50,760 nt of DNA, from positions 1-50,760 of the forward strand of contig JABEUN010000021.1 in NCBI GenBank assembly GCA_013044385.1. The letters are read 5' to 3'. Under the pieces are notes generated by a model. It did not search any database and was not told where the DNA came from. It saw only the letters and a program-made list of their open reading frames with translations. The position numbers and the translations under genes were made by a program. This document shows positions 9,089-18,520 of the stretch, piece by piece. Origin of the DNA: Acidimicrobiaceae bacterium. Lineage in GTDB: Bacteria; Actinomycetota; Acidimicrobiia; Acidimicrobiales; Acidimicrobiaceae. Position 1 is the first letter of the stretch; each line of letters begins with the position of its first letter.

Positions 9089-9743
9089 AATCTCTCCTCT
9101 GACAGTCATTCTGGAATCGCAACTGCGAAGCATCTAAGACCGCTCAAGTCTCAGACTGGTCGATCATCCCTAGGTTTTACTGAGATTTTCCAAACTGAGT
9201 CTGGGAGTAAGTAGCGGTGTCGACATCTTGTCTTGGTCTCCGTCAACAGCGGCTAACAAATTGAATTTCGCATAGCCGCGCTTTTCGCTCATTCACTCAC
9301 GCATCGAAGCCAAGTCGTCAATGCCAACGTATGCCACCGACTGCTAGGCCTATTCATCACTCGCCATAAGTGCCACAAACGAATGTGATGACTTGGTGTG
9401 CTGCGAACTGTTCCATCTTTCAAGTTCCGTACTTCTACACGCCCGGCGACAGCAGAAATCGACCTAGCCACAACACGACCATGGATTCGAAGAGGGTGCG
9501 ATCCTGTGAAGTTATACATCCGAAATCCAGGATCCGCAGATCTACAAATCGCCCACTAACTCCGCAACTGCACATGGTGGAGTAGTTCAGAGCACACGTC
9601 GCGCCCTCCTGCAAGAATCAACGTGCCCACCAAGCAGCTATGAATGACAGTTCAGCGCCTAGCAACCAGAGATTAACCTTCCCGTTTCCATGGCGACCGC
9701 AAATCAACCAAAGGGATTCACTTCGGAACCCTAACCTCACCTC
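9089..9743. other. Gene-free stretch upstream of the ETF fusion
   Basis: About 650 bases in which the open frames lack ribosome binding sites and recognisable motifs. One seven-base perfect inverted repeat, 9249-9255 with 9273-9279, is followed by GCTTTTCG on the plus strand; with no plus-strand gene before it, its role is unclear. A TAACCT at 9731-9736 lies seven bases before GTG 9744 and could be the -10 of a leaderless transcript of the next gene. Confidence 0.4.
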
Positions 9744-9818
9744 GTGGATATGTTTCTGAACCATGGCCCCGACCTACACAGCAGACTAATCAGGCCGCCG
9801 GTGGTCAAGCCAGCACCG

Positions 9819-11675
9819 ATGATCAAGGTCGCCGTGCTTATAAAACAGGTTCCTTCTATCAGCGACCTGAGACTAAATCCAGATGGGACCCTCGATCGCG
9901 AAAGCGCAGGAAGAGAGATGAACCCCCACTGCAGGAGGGCTCTCGGTAAAGGTCTTGAGATTGCAGAAGAGTACGGCGGCACAACCACAGTGTTCACACT
10001 TGGACCACCAGCTGCCGAAGAGGTCCTTCATCAGGCGATCGCCGCGGGCGCTAGTCGGGCTATACACATATCCGATCCACTGCTAAAAGGAGCCGACACT
10101 TATCTAACTGCGCGGTACCTTTCCAGGGCCCTAGCGATAGAGGGTCCGTTCGATCTGATACTCATGGGTCGGAATTCAATAGATTCCGACACCGGTCAGG
10201 TGGGACCACAACTTGCAGAATTCCTGGGCCTTGATTTTCTTCGAGGAGCGATCTCTTTGCAGATTCGCGGCACGTCGGCCGAGGTCTCCACTGAGGAGTC
10301 AGGGCCAACTGTTACTGAAGTCAGGCAGATGCCTCTGGTCATCAGTTGCGCGGAACGCCTGTGCGATCCGGTCAGGTTCATCGACTCACTTCCAGATCTG
10401 GACCCCGAACTTCTGGTCACACATACCTTGGAACGTCTGGGAGTCGTGAAGGGCGGGGCCCCGAGATCTCTGACCACAGTTTCACAGATAAAAGAGCACC
10501 GTACAGATCGACTAAGGCACCGCCTAGTCGGTTCGACTTCTGAGATTGCTGAAGAACTGACAAGGTTCCTGATCGAGCGTGGCGCAGTTGCAACATGCCG
10601 AGCCGGAGCATTGCCGGAGTCATCGATGCAGATTTCAGCAGTCCCAGAACCCACAGCCACCGCCCAAGGCAAAGACACCCGCAATGTCGACGATACCCAG
10701 CTAAACCCAGATGTAAAGCTCAAGGCGGGTGACCGCTACCTGATGCTTGTGGACATCGAGCAGCCGAACCAGACCGGAGCCCTGATCGGAACTATTGGTC
10801 AACTTGCAGATGGCGTCGACGCTTACGTCGATGCCATCGTCGTCGGAAGGTCCGATGATGATCTCAATAAACTCCTCCAAAATGTTCGGGTGTGTAGATC
10901 AATCCAGACCATCGACAGAAACCCACGCACCGTCAGCGAATTCATCAGCACGGAAGTAGATCTGCAACAGCCAAAAGCGATCTTCGCAGCATCTTCGGTC
11001 TTGGCAACCGAGGCATTGGCGAGAGTCTCTGCGAGACACGGTTTTGGAATGGTTGCAGATGCAATCGGAGTGGAAATCGTAAAGGACAGAATCGTCGGCT
11101 TGAAGCCCGCCTTCGGTGGCACGACGGTCGCAGAGATACTCTGCGAATCCCCTACGTCGGTCTTTACCTTACGCCTCGCCCCGACGTCGCGACTGTCCAA
11201 AGTTGGAGAAGGCATAGCCGATCCGCAACAGTCACAGTCTGGCGCATCCGGCCTGGCAGCGCTACACAGTGCAGAGGTCGTTATCGGTGTCGGCATGGGT
11301 GTCGCGCTTGCGGATTACGAAAGACTCGAGCCGCTTCGCAAAGTACTCCAAGCCGAGTACGCGGCAACCCGCAAAGTCACCGACCGTGGACACCTTGACC
11401 GCTTGCGTCAGGTCGGAGTCACGGGTACATTCCTACTAAGTAATCTCTACTTCGCGATCGGCATCTCAGGCAAACTGAACCACACGATCGGCTTGTCAAG
11501 AGTTGGAACGGTGGTGGCAATAAACCCAGATCCATCGGCACCGATTTTCGAGAACTCGGACTTCTCAATCGTCGCCGACTATCGGGTGGTGCTACCGGCA
11601 ATCGTTGCTTCGCTTGAGACAGCTCTAAATTCTCAAGCCCCTCCCTCAGAGCTCGACACCGTCTCGCTTCTGTGA
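9819..11675 (+). CDS. Electron transfer flavoprotein, beta and alpha subunits fused in one chain
   Basis: The first ~250 residues are EtfB-like: 'MIKVAVLIKQVP' and 'GRNSIDSDTGQVGPQLAE' (nucleotide-binding loop). After a ~60-residue linker comes an EtfA-like half ending in the FAD domain: 'ATRKVTDRGH', 'LYFAIGISGKLNHTIG' and 'VVAINPDPSAPIF'. It would accept electrons from acyl-CoA or other flavin dehydrogenases and hand them to an ETF:quinone oxidoreductase. Two conserved positions differ: the VGQTG loop reads VGVTG, and the S-G-x-x-Q-H signature has Asn for Gln. ATG 9819 is chosen by family N-terminus although it has no ribosome binding site; the frame is open to GTG 9744 (643 residues), which could be a leaderless start. 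No partner dehydrogenase is nearby. The 3' end overlaps the convergent histidine kinase gene by 43 bases. Confidence 0.88.
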   Translation: MIKVAVLIKQVPSISDLRLNPDGTLDRESAGREMNPHCRRALGKGLEIAEEYGGTTTVFTLGPPAAEEVLHQAIAAGASRAIHISDPLLKGADTYLTARYLSRALAIEGPFDLILMGRNSIDSDTGQVGPQLAEFLGLDFLRGAISLQIRGTSAEVSTEESGPTVTEVRQMPLVISCAERLCDPVRFIDSLPDLDPELLVTHTLERLGVVKGGAPRSLTTVSQIKEHRTDRLRHRLVGSTSEIAEELTRFLIERGAVATCRAGALPESSMQISAVPEPTATAQGKDTRNVDDTQLNPDVKLKAGDRYLMLVDIEQPNQTGALIGTIGQLADGVDAYVDAIVVGRSDDDLNKLLQNVRVCRSIQTIDRNPRTVSEFISTEVDLQQPKAIFAASSVLATEALARVSARHGFGMVADAIGVEIVKDRIVGLKPAFGGTTVAEILCESPTSVFTLRLAPTSRLSKVGEGIADPQQSQSGASGLAALHSAEVVIGVGMGVALADYERLEPLRKVLQAEYAATRKVTDRGHLDRLRQVGVTGTFLLSNLYFAIGISGKLNHTIGLSRVGTVVAINPDPSAPIFENSDFSIVADYRVVLPAIVASLETALNSQAPPSELDTVSLL

Positions 11676-13066
11676 TCTGAAGTCTCGACCTCACCGATCA
11701 GTGGGAGGGTGATGCTGACCATAGCCCCACCTTCTGGCCGGTTGGAGATCTCTATCTCAGATCCGTGCAGCCTTACAATTGTCGCTGCAATCGACAGACC
11801 TAAGCCGGCATGGTGTCTGCTATCGGACCTAAATTCCTGGGAAGTAGGACGGGTGAAGGGATCGAGTGCCCTTTCGACAAAAGCGGGAGGGAATCCTGGA
11901 CCCGAATCCAGGACCGCCAAGTTCAACTGGTCTCCATTAGTGCCAGATGAGATCACAATAGAAGAGCCCGGCACCGAGAAGCTGATCGCGTTGTCGATGA
12001 CATTTGCAAGAGCGATCGAGAGTTTTGACTCGTCGATGACCACAATCCGCCATCCCTCGATATCAAGGACGATGTCGATGCCAAGACCGTTGGCGACCGC
12101 TTGAAATGGCCGCAGTACTCCGAGAACGAAGGTGCCGAGAGCTACGGGCTTCGTCTCGATCTCGATCTCTGCCGACTCCAGGTTAGCCATCCGGATAAGT
12201 TCGTCACATATCGAGCAAAGCTCGTCCAAAGCCGTCGCCGCCCGCTCCAAGTAGTGCTGTCTACTCTCTGCGTCAGTACCATAAAGTAGCGCCAGCTCGA
12301 TATCGGCGGAGATACGAGCCAGCGGACTTCGAAGTTCGTGGCCAGCCGATGCTACGAAGTACTTCTGACGACCCATTAGCGACTCCACGCTGTCAAGGAA
12401 CACATTTAGGGTTCTGGCGAGTGCAGCCAGCTCGTCTCCGGTGGCTGGCACGTCGAGCCTCCCCTCGGCCCTGGCAACCAACAGACCCTCAGCCTGAACT
12501 CTGAGCACTTCGACCGGCCGCAGGGCACGTCTGGACAACAAGGCTCCGGAAATCGACGCAATGATGACGAATGCGGGAATCCCAAGGGCTAGAAGCTCAA
12601 GTAGTCGGCTCGAAGTATCACCGTACTGGTCCATCGTCGTAGCTACAAGTACCCGATACTGCCTTCCATCAAGATAACTCGATGAGAGGTAGGCGAGGTA
12701 CCTTTGACCATCTCCGCTGCCCTTCATGATCTGATATCCAGACCCTGACAGCCGAGAACTCAATAATGGAGATACGCCCTTGTTGTTCCCGTAGGCGAGA
12801 TCGCTTCCATACAGCAGCGCACCGGACGAATTGAAGATCTGCAGGTACTCTTGATCATTCGTTATCCTCGGATGACGGGGAGTTCCTATCTGCAGTGAGC
12901 CCTCCCCCAACTGTTCGAAGACCCTCTCACTGGTATTGCTGAGATCTCCCTTCATCGACCCCATGATCGTCCCAGTGACACTCAAGTACAGGACTAGACC
13001 GACGAGGCTGCCAAGGATGGCAGTAACAACGGCAACTGCCATCGCAAGTCGCGTGCTAATCGACAT
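11633..13066 (-). CDS. Sensor histidine kinase
   Basis: A 477-residue kinase starting at ATG 13066; its start overlaps the end of the response regulator gene by 11 bases. Order: TM helix at ~8-30, an extracytoplasmic sensor region of ~130 residues, a second TM helix ('GIPAFVIIASISGALLS'), HAMP, the H-box 'FVASAGHELRSPLARISADIE' with the phospho-accepting His, then N-box 'NVIDNAISFS', G1 'LDSGPGFP' and G2 'HAGLGLSIAATIV'. It should autophosphorylate and transfer the phosphate to the adjacent regulator. The signal is unknown. Its last 14 codons lie over the end of the ETF fusion gene on the other strand. Confidence 0.92.
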   Translation of the reverse strand: MSISTRLAMAVAVVTAILGSLVGLVLYLSVTGTIMGSMKGDLSNTSERVFEQLGEGSLQIGTPRHPRITNDQEYLQIFNSSGALLYGSDLAYGNNKGVSPLLSSRLSGSGYQIMKGSGDGQRYLAYLSSSYLDGRQYRVLVATTMDQYGDTSSRLLELLALGIPAFVIIASISGALLSRRALRPVEVLRVQAEGLLVARAEGRLDVPATGDELAALARTLNVFLDSVESLMGRQKYFVASAGHELRSPLARISADIELALLYGTDAESRQHYLERAATALDELCSICDELIRMANLESAEIEIETKPVALGTFVLGVLRPFQAVANGLGIDIVLDIEGWRIVVIDESKLSIALANVIDNAISFSVPGSSIVISSGTNGDQLNLAVLDSGPGFPPAFVERALDPFTRPTSQEFRSDSRHHAGLGLSIAATIVRLHGSEIEISNRPEGGAMVSITLPLIGEVETSDHRSETVSSSEGGA

Positions 13067-13823
13067 CGTCGCTCGCACTCCGGAGCCGTAGTCGGTAACC
13101 AAGCCCGTGTACAGTCTCGATACTGTTCAAGCCGAACGGCTGGTCGACCTTCTTCCTTAGCCGGGCAATGTACTGTTCGACAATGTTCTGGTTGACATCG
13201 GTATCGAACCAGACATCGGCCATCAACACACGTCGGCTCACGACGTATCCCGCGCTGCCCAACAGACACTCGAAGATCTGGAACTCCCGGTCGGACAGCT
13301 GAATTTCTGCTCCCGACCGCCAAACCCGGCGCTGTAGTGGATCCAGCGTGAACTCTCCACTTTGGACCAGCGGGGGTCTGCTCTCGTGGCTCCTTCGAAT
13401 CAACGCCGTGATCCTCGCCAAAAGTTCAGCAAAAGAGAAGGGTTTGATAAGGTAGTCGTCTGCCCCAGATCTAAATCCGACAAGACGATCCTCTATGGTA
13501 GCCATAGCCGTCACCATGATGATTGGTGTCCAGCTACGTCTGGAACGGATGAACTTCGCAAGCTCATACCCGTTAACCTCAGGAACCATGACATCCAGAA
13601 CCACGACGTCGAAGGCTTCAGCCGCTACCATGGACTTAGCCTCTTCACCGCTGGAAGCACATACAACTGACAGACCAGACTCGCTGAGAAATCTGACAAC
13701 AAGTTCCGCAAGCTCCACATCGTCTTCCACCAGAAGAAGATTCAGAACTCTCCCAACCGATCCATCCTCGTTACCGCTTTTTCCGGCGACTTTAAGGTCT
13801 CTCATAGACTGCGGGTTATTCAC
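13056..13823 (-). CDS. OmpR/PhoB-type response regulator
   Basis: A 255-residue regulator with an N-terminal receiver domain starting at 'LNLLLVEDDVELAE' (acidic pair ED), phospho-acceptor Asp in 'VVLDVMVP' and the conserved Lys in 'YLIKPFS', followed by a winged-helix DNA-binding domain ending 'IETVHGLGYRLR'. About 27 extra residues precede the receiver domain if GTG 13823 is the start; ATG 13805 would shorten this by six. It is cotranscribed with the kinase that follows. A seven-base inverted repeat at 13887-13908 lies about 65 bases upstream and could be an autoregulatory site. Confidence 0.92.
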   Translation of the reverse strand: MNNPQSMRDLKVAGKSGNEDGSVGRVLNLLLVEDDVELAELVVRFLSESGLSVVCASSGEEAKSMVAAEAFDVVVLDVMVPEVNGYELAKFIRSRRSWTPIIMVTAMATIEDRLVGFRSGADDYLIKPFSFAELLARITALIRRSHESRPPLVQSGEFTLDPLQRRVWRSGAEIQLSDREFQIFECLLGSAGYVVSRRVLMADVWFDTDVNQNIVEQYIARLRKKVDQPFGLNSIETVHGLGYRLRLRSASDDVD

Positions 13824-13886
13824 TTCCTGCCAGTGTTAAACTTGAGTTCGCCCTCGGGGGTGATCAAATAAGCCAAAGCTGCAAGC

Positions 13887-13908
13887 TCTAGGTTCTAACG
13901 GACCTAGA
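13887..13908. promoter_or_regulatory. Inverted repeat upstream of the two-component pair
   Basis: TCTAGGT-N8-ACCTAGA is a perfect seven-base inverted repeat in the 192-base gap between the ABC ATPase stop (14016) and the response regulator start (13823). Its 15-base centre-to-centre spacing would suit a dimeric regulator; it could also be a hairpin after the ABC operon. No clear -35/-10 pair was found. Confidence 0.3.
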
Positions 13909-14015
13909 TCACGGAACGGTGAACCATGGCTGAACGAAGGTCAAACAGTTGGAAACGAGACTCGATGATGGACCAAATCTTTCCCCACGACCGTCCCGGA
14001 ACCATGTGTCCTTGG

Positions 14016-15233
14016 TTACGGCTCCGTTGATCTCGCCTGCCTTGGAAAGGCTATGCACGCCTCCACCGGTATCCGGATCCCGACCGTACTCTGTCGCTCC
14101 CACCTGAACTCCGAGAAGACGCTATGGAGCAGGTTCCCGTCCATGGTCTCGATGACATGGTCGTATCCCCTTCCCCTGTAAGCAACGTCAACAACCCGAC
14201 CCTTCAACTCTCCAGCACCAAAGGCGTCACTCTGGATATGGATTGGCGCGCTACGTAACATTAGGGTCACCTCGTCACTATCCAGGATCGTGGAGCCCGA
14301 CAGTCTGGCATCGAGCTGTCCGGCAGAAGTCATGACTCGATAGTGGCCGGTAGGTAGCCGCTCTTGGATTGTCGCATCGATCTGACTCGCAACACCCGTG
14401 AAGTGGGCCACAAATGGTGTCGCAGGCTCGTTGTAGAGAGTCTCGGGTTTGCCAAACTGTACCAGTTCACCCTGATCCAAGATGCCGACCACGTCTGCGA
14501 GGGCGAAGGCCTCGGACTGGTCGTGAGTGATGTAGAGCACGCTCGAGGCGGACTCCCTGGTGAGTGCCGCAATCTCCACCCGAAGCCTCTCACGCAGGTG
14601 TGCATCCAGGCTCGACAGCGGCTCATCAAAGAGAATCATTCCCGGTGATGCCACCAACGCCCTCGCCAACGAGACCCTTTGCTGCTCACCTCCTGAGAGC
14701 GTATTCGGATAACGGTCCGCCTTGTGGGACAACCCCACCTTCTCCAGAAGGGCACCTACCTTCTCCTTCAGAACCCTTTTGTCGCTCTCAGACCTCTCCA
14801 AAGCAAAGCCAACATTCTCGGCGACAGTCATGTGGGGCCAGAGTGCGAAGTCCTGAAAGACCATGGCGAGGTTACGACGATCTGGGGGTAGATGTACTCG
14901 TGGAGAACTAACCACCGTGTTTCCAAATCGGATCTCTCCAGCGTCGATCTTCTCGAGGCCACCTAGACAGCGCAGCATCGTCGACTTGCCACTGCCAGAC
15001 GGACCGAGCAGAACTACGAACTGCCCCGGTTTAATGGATAGATGGATCGACTTGAGAGCCTTCTGCTCCGCGTAGTACTTCTCGACCCCGTCGAAGGTCA
15101 CTACGTCCGCTGCCACCGTACTCGACTGCTTTGCCACTCGCCTACCGTTCCCATACTTCCAGGTGGACCGCTCAGTCCCCTGTATCTGTGAATCCGCAAT
15201 GTTTAGTTTGGTCTCACTTGAAATGGACTTCAC
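14016..15233 (-). CDS. ABC transporter ATPase, ferric-ion/phosphonate importer type
   Basis: A 405-residue ATPase. Walker A 'GPSGSGKST', Q-loop 'MVFQDFALWPHMTVAENVGFAL', signature 'LSGGEQQRVSLARAL', Walker B 'MILFDEPLSSLD' and H-loop 'YITHDQSEA' are all intact, and the C-terminal ~120 residues form the regulatory TOBE-like extension found in FbpC/PotA-type proteins. There is a 40-residue N-terminal extension before 'VTFDGVEKYY'. The GTG start (15233) overlaps the permease stop by four bases (GTGA), so the subunits are translationally coupled. It powers uptake through the permease encoded just upstream. Confidence 0.92.
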   Translation of the reverse strand: MKSISSETKLNIADSQIQGTERSTWKYGNGRRVAKQSSTVAADVVTFDGVEKYYAEQKALKSIHLSIKPGQFVVLLGPSGSGKSTMLRCLGGLEKIDAGEIRFGNTVVSSPRVHLPPDRRNLAMVFQDFALWPHMTVAENVGFALERSESDKRVLKEKVGALLEKVGLSHKADRYPNTLSGGEQQRVSLARALVASPGMILFDEPLSSLDAHLRERLRVEIAALTRESASSVLYITHDQSEAFALADVVGILDQGELVQFGKPETLYNEPATPFVAHFTGVASQIDATIQERLPTGHYRVMTSAGQLDARLSGSTILDSDEVTLMLRSAPIHIQSDAFGAGELKGRVVDVAYRGRGYDHVIETMDGNLLHSVFSEFRWERQSTVGIRIPVEACIAFPRQARSTEP

Positions 15234-17026
15234 CGTCTACCCACTCCAATATTCTTCCAACCGGCGGGCGCAAATAGTCCGAAACTTGTCTGGACCGCAA
15301 CAATCACCAGCAAAACTATCGCCATCTGTACGACCGAGAACGCCGTGGCACTTGCAAGATGTGAGGCCTGGAATGAGGCAAGTATGGCGGTAGCCATCGT
15401 CCGGACTCCGGTTGGGGCCAGCATCTGCGAGGTCGGGAGCTCGCCAAAAGTTGATGCGAACGTCAGCAGCCAAGCCCAGACCACACTCTTGGCAAGCAGT
15501 GGGAGTACACACCTCCTGAACGACTTCGCCTGTCCGGCGCCGTGTATTCTCCCGGCCGCCATGAGTGAGCCATCGAGCTGCGCTACCGGACCGATTAGAA
15601 GTCTGGAGTTCGAGGGCAACGCTATCGCTAGGTATCCGATACCCAAAAGGATCAACGTACCGAAGATGTTGATTCCGAGGTGAACAGTGAGTGGCAGGTT
15701 GAAGACAAAGATAAAGCCTGCCGACAACACCAGGGCCGGCAGCGCAACAGATCCGACGAGTATCACGTCTGTGATCCTGCCGGTGAATCCGGGCCTGGGA
15801 GACGTGAGCACCTTGGCGATCGCAACTCCGATAATCACGGTGAGGGTGGCATTGATTACCGCCATCTTCAAAGAGACGAGTATCGGGCCACCGAGTGACT
15901 GTTGAGAGAACAGGGTCGTGTACGCACTAAGCGTAAGGTTCGAGAACTTGAATGGCGCGTACTGAACCAAAAAGGTTGAGATCACAGCGCCGAGCGCAGG
16001 AACAGCGAGGGTGATGGAGAAGAACGCGTAGACAAAGAGGTTTAGTCCGAAGGCGACCTTACCCTTCGGGTGGGACTTCGCCGCAAACGCCGATCTCCCC
16101 GACAACACGGTATAGCTCCGATTTCGAATGATCCGGTTCTGCACTGTAAGGACCGCACCAAGTATCAATACGAGGTACCAACTGACCGCTGCGGCCTCCG
16201 GGAAGTTAGTGGGGAACGTGGCGATGGCCGCCATGATGTTGGTGGTTGCGACTGGGATATTCGCATTAGCAGCGATTGTAGAGGCAACTCCGAAGTCCCC
16301 TAGGGCCTCAGCGAAGACGATTATGAGCGCGGCAAACAGCGCTGGCAGGATGATAGGAGCGACCGTCCGGATGGTCTTCGGAGTACGGGCGCCATGAATA
16401 CGGGCCGCCTCCTCGAAACGCTTTCCCATCCCAGCAATGGCCGGCGACATGGCGAAGTAGGCGAAAGGTACACCGCTAAAGCCGAGGATAAGCACTATGC
16501 CGAGCGGACCAAGAAACAGGTTTCGCACCCCTGCGTTCACAAGACCAATCTGGCTGAACAGATTCCCCTTGGAGAGGATCTCCTCCCAGCCAACTGCAAC
16601 CACGTAGGTAGGTACGAGAAGCACCCCCCAGAGTGCAGTGGGAATGTAACGGCCCACCTTCAGGTCTGTTCGCTGGGCAATCAGAGCGAGGGTAGCTGCA
16701 ATTGTGCTCGCAATTAGAGAAGCGCCTATCCCGATGAGAATGCTGTTTCTTAGACCCGCCAACTCCGTTCCGGCAGATGCCTGTTGAAACGCCAAGACCG
16801 AAAGCCAGCTGGGACCCTGATCGAACAGTCTTGGAGAGAAGGCAAGAATCAGAAAACTTGCCGTAGGTATGACGGACACCACTCCGAGTATGACCCAGAG
16901 TACTGGCCTGCCTAGGCGGGAGGTTAGCGCCTCAAACGATAGCTGATGGAGCTTACTGTTTGTGGATTCCTCACTGCCCCCGTCACCGATTTCGATGACG
17001 GGGGCTTCATTGCGAGTTATAGACAT
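15230..17026 (-). CDS. ABC transporter permease, fused two-domain (FbpB type)
   Basis: A 598-residue membrane protein with two BinPDT (binding-protein-dependent) permease halves in one chain, each with an 'EAA'-like loop: 'FEEAARIHGARTPKTIRTVAPIILPAL' in the first half and 'LMAAGRIHGAGQAKSFRRCVLPLLAKS' in the second. This double architecture is typical of ferric-ion (FbpB), thiamine and 2-aminoethylphosphonate importers. About 12 membrane helices are expected. It lies 13 bases after the binding-protein gene and overlaps the ATPase gene by four bases. Confidence 0.92.
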   Translation of the reverse strand: MSITRNEAPVIEIGDGGSEESTNSKLHQLSFEALTSRLGRPVLWVILGVVSVIPTASFLILAFSPRLFDQGPSWLSVLAFQQASAGTELAGLRNSILIGIGASLIASTIAATLALIAQRTDLKVGRYIPTALWGVLLVPTYVVAVGWEEILSKGNLFSQIGLVNAGVRNLFLGPLGIVLILGFSGVPFAYFAMSPAIAGMGKRFEEAARIHGARTPKTIRTVAPIILPALFAALIIVFAEALGDFGVASTIAANANIPVATTNIMAAIATFPTNFPEAAAVSWYLVLILGAVLTVQNRIIRNRSYTVLSGRSAFAAKSHPKGKVAFGLNLFVYAFFSITLAVPALGAVISTFLVQYAPFKFSNLTLSAYTTLFSQQSLGGPILVSLKMAVINATLTVIIGVAIAKVLTSPRPGFTGRITDVILVGSVALPALVLSAGFIFVFNLPLTVHLGINIFGTLILLGIGYLAIALPSNSRLLIGPVAQLDGSLMAAGRIHGAGQAKSFRRCVLPLLAKSVVWAWLLTFASTFGELPTSQMLAPTGVRTMATAILASFQASHLASATAFSVVQMAIVLLVIVAVQTSFGLFAPAGWKNIGVGRR

Positions 17027-17039
17027 TGGACTTTCCGAG

Positions 17040-18131
17040 CTATGCGATGTTTGAATTGAACCAGGTGTTGATCGAGGACTCCAGGGAACCCCACTTGTAC
17101 GGATTCACAAATCTGAACGGGATGGAGCTGATCGGTGGCACGTTTGGCAATGCCTTCGTTCCGTTGATAATCGGGAAGAACTGTGAATCACCTTGTGGGT
17201 CGCCTGCAAGCATCACCTTCTGGCCAGCAGGACTGTAGACAAAGTTGGCAAACTGCTTCGATTCGCTTATCTCCTGAGGGGAGGCCTTCCCATCGATCGC
17301 CATGGTGCTCGGCAATGCGGCGGAAGGATTCGGGTAGATAACCTTTATTGCGGGATTCTTGAACGCCCTTCCGAGGCCCGAGGTGTTCTGTCCGATAGCA
17401 ATCTCCACCTTCCCGGCCATCATGTCATCTGCAACACTGTTTGATGACACGTAGAATCCGTTCGCCTTCAACTGCTGCATGAACGACTCACCCTGGCTTA
17501 CACCACCGAGGTACGAGAATAGGTTCGCCAGGATCGGGTAGCTCGGACCATCGACCGAAGGATTATTCATCCCAACCTTGCCCTTCCACTGCGGCAAGAG
17601 GAGTTGCTGCCACGTGGTGGGCGGGTTTTTGACTACCTTGGAGTTGTAGATGAATGCACCAGCAACGGTGAGTCCTGTCGGAATGTAGCTCTTGTCCGCC
17701 GGGACTAACTTCTGCCCAATCGAATTCAGGGTCGCCGTAGTGGGCTCAAAACCCTTGAGCAACATACCCTGCTGATCAAGCGAAGCGTATGGAGCGTTGC
17801 CATCGGTCCATACGACTCCCCAGTGTGGATTGTTCTTCGTCGCCTGGATCTCTGCGAGCGTCGGACCGGTGGAGTTGTCAGAAAGCTTGCAGGTAATCCC
17901 GGTTGCCTTCTGAAAGGCTGTGCACTCGGCGGAGTCATACCCTTCCGAGGAGAGAACATAGAGTGGAACTTTGGCTGCTGATTGACTGGATGACGACGAT
18001 GCTGATGCTGACGTGCCGCACGCCGCAAGTAACGAACCGACAACTGCTGCACCTATCACTGGCACGATAACGCTGCGGCGTCGATCTCCGAGGTTCCCCG
18101 AAAGGGACCTGACTATTTGGTTCATGTTCAT
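17040..18131 (-). CDS. Extracellular solute-binding lipoprotein of the ABC importer
   Basis: A 363-residue precursor with basic N-terminus, hydrophobic segment and lipobox 'SLLAAC' (lipid-anchored Cys38), followed by a Ser-rich spacer. The mature part ('VPLYVLSSEGYDSAECTAFQKATGITCKL...') is a family 1 periplasmic-binding fold of the FbpA/PhnS type that captures the substrate at the cell surface. I see no clear paired tyrosines of a ferric-binding site near the C-terminus, so the ligand (ferric ion, phosphonate, thiamine or other) remains open. No Shine-Dalgarno sequence precedes the ATG, but TAACTT lies six bases upstream on the minus strand, which fits a leaderless transcript. It is the first gene of the three-gene operon. 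Confidence 0.88.
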   Translation of the reverse strand: MNMNQIVRSLSGNLGDRRRSVIVPVIGAAVVGSLLAACGTSASASSSSSQSAAKVPLYVLSSEGYDSAECTAFQKATGITCKLSDNSTGPTLAEIQATKNNPHWGVVWTDGNAPYASLDQQGMLLKGFEPTTATLNSIGQKLVPADKSYIPTGLTVAGAFIYNSKVVKNPPTTWQQLLLPQWKGKVGMNNPSVDGPSYPILANLFSYLGGVSQGESFMQQLKANGFYVSSNSVADDMMAGKVEIAIGQNTSGLGRAFKNPAIKVIYPNPSAALPSTMAIDGKASPQEISESKQFANFVYSPAGQKVMLAGDPQGDSQFFPIINGTKALPNVPPISSIPFRFVNPYKWGSLESSINTWFNSNIA

Positions 18132-18141
18132 GGAATCAAGT

Positions 18142-18169
18142 TACTGATCCCAGTTGAATCCGATCAGTA
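18142..18169. promoter_or_regulatory. Palindromic operator candidate upstream of the ABC importer
   Basis: TACTGATC-N12-GATCAGTA is a perfect eight-base inverted repeat with a 20-base centre-to-centre spacing (two helical turns), 11 bases upstream of the solute-binding protein ATG. On the minus strand it covers the probable -35 region and abuts the TAACTT -10 candidate, the position expected for a repressor site. The repressor is unknown. Confidence 0.45.
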
Positions 18170-18520
18170 CTGCAACCATCAGCAGTGTCAAGGATAGGTG
18201 AAGGACTGCCGAACTTATAATTTAGGCACTTTCATAATCTTCTGCCAGCCCCAACACAGAAACCTATCCTGCCTCAGTTTTTCACGCTCGAGGCGCCAGC
18301 GAGTCTGTACATCCCAAACCTTGAGCCTCGAACAGGCTATCCAGCCACCCTCAACGTTGCATGAAAGTCTTCGATTCAGCGTCATCTTCCATGCAACTCC
18401 GCAGATTCGTTCAGCCAGAAATGATGTAATGAACCGTTCATCCGGGGGAAATGGCGGAGATATACCCCACTGCGAGGATCTATCTAGAAAGTTTCATTTC
18501 GCCAAATGGGGGGTAAGCAC
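18170..18520. other. Divergent intergenic region between ABC importer and NCS1 permease
   Basis: A divergent promoter region of about 350 bases. TATAAT occurs at 18216-18221 but has no recognisable -35 at the usual distance on either strand. I looked for a thiamine-pyrophosphate or purine riboswitch because of the neighbouring transporters and found no conserved core of either. Confidence 0.4.

Noticed and set aside
18216-18221. Perfect TATAAT in the ABC importer/NCS1 divergent region
   Set aside because: No -35 element at 16-18 bases on either strand, so it is not called as a promoter.
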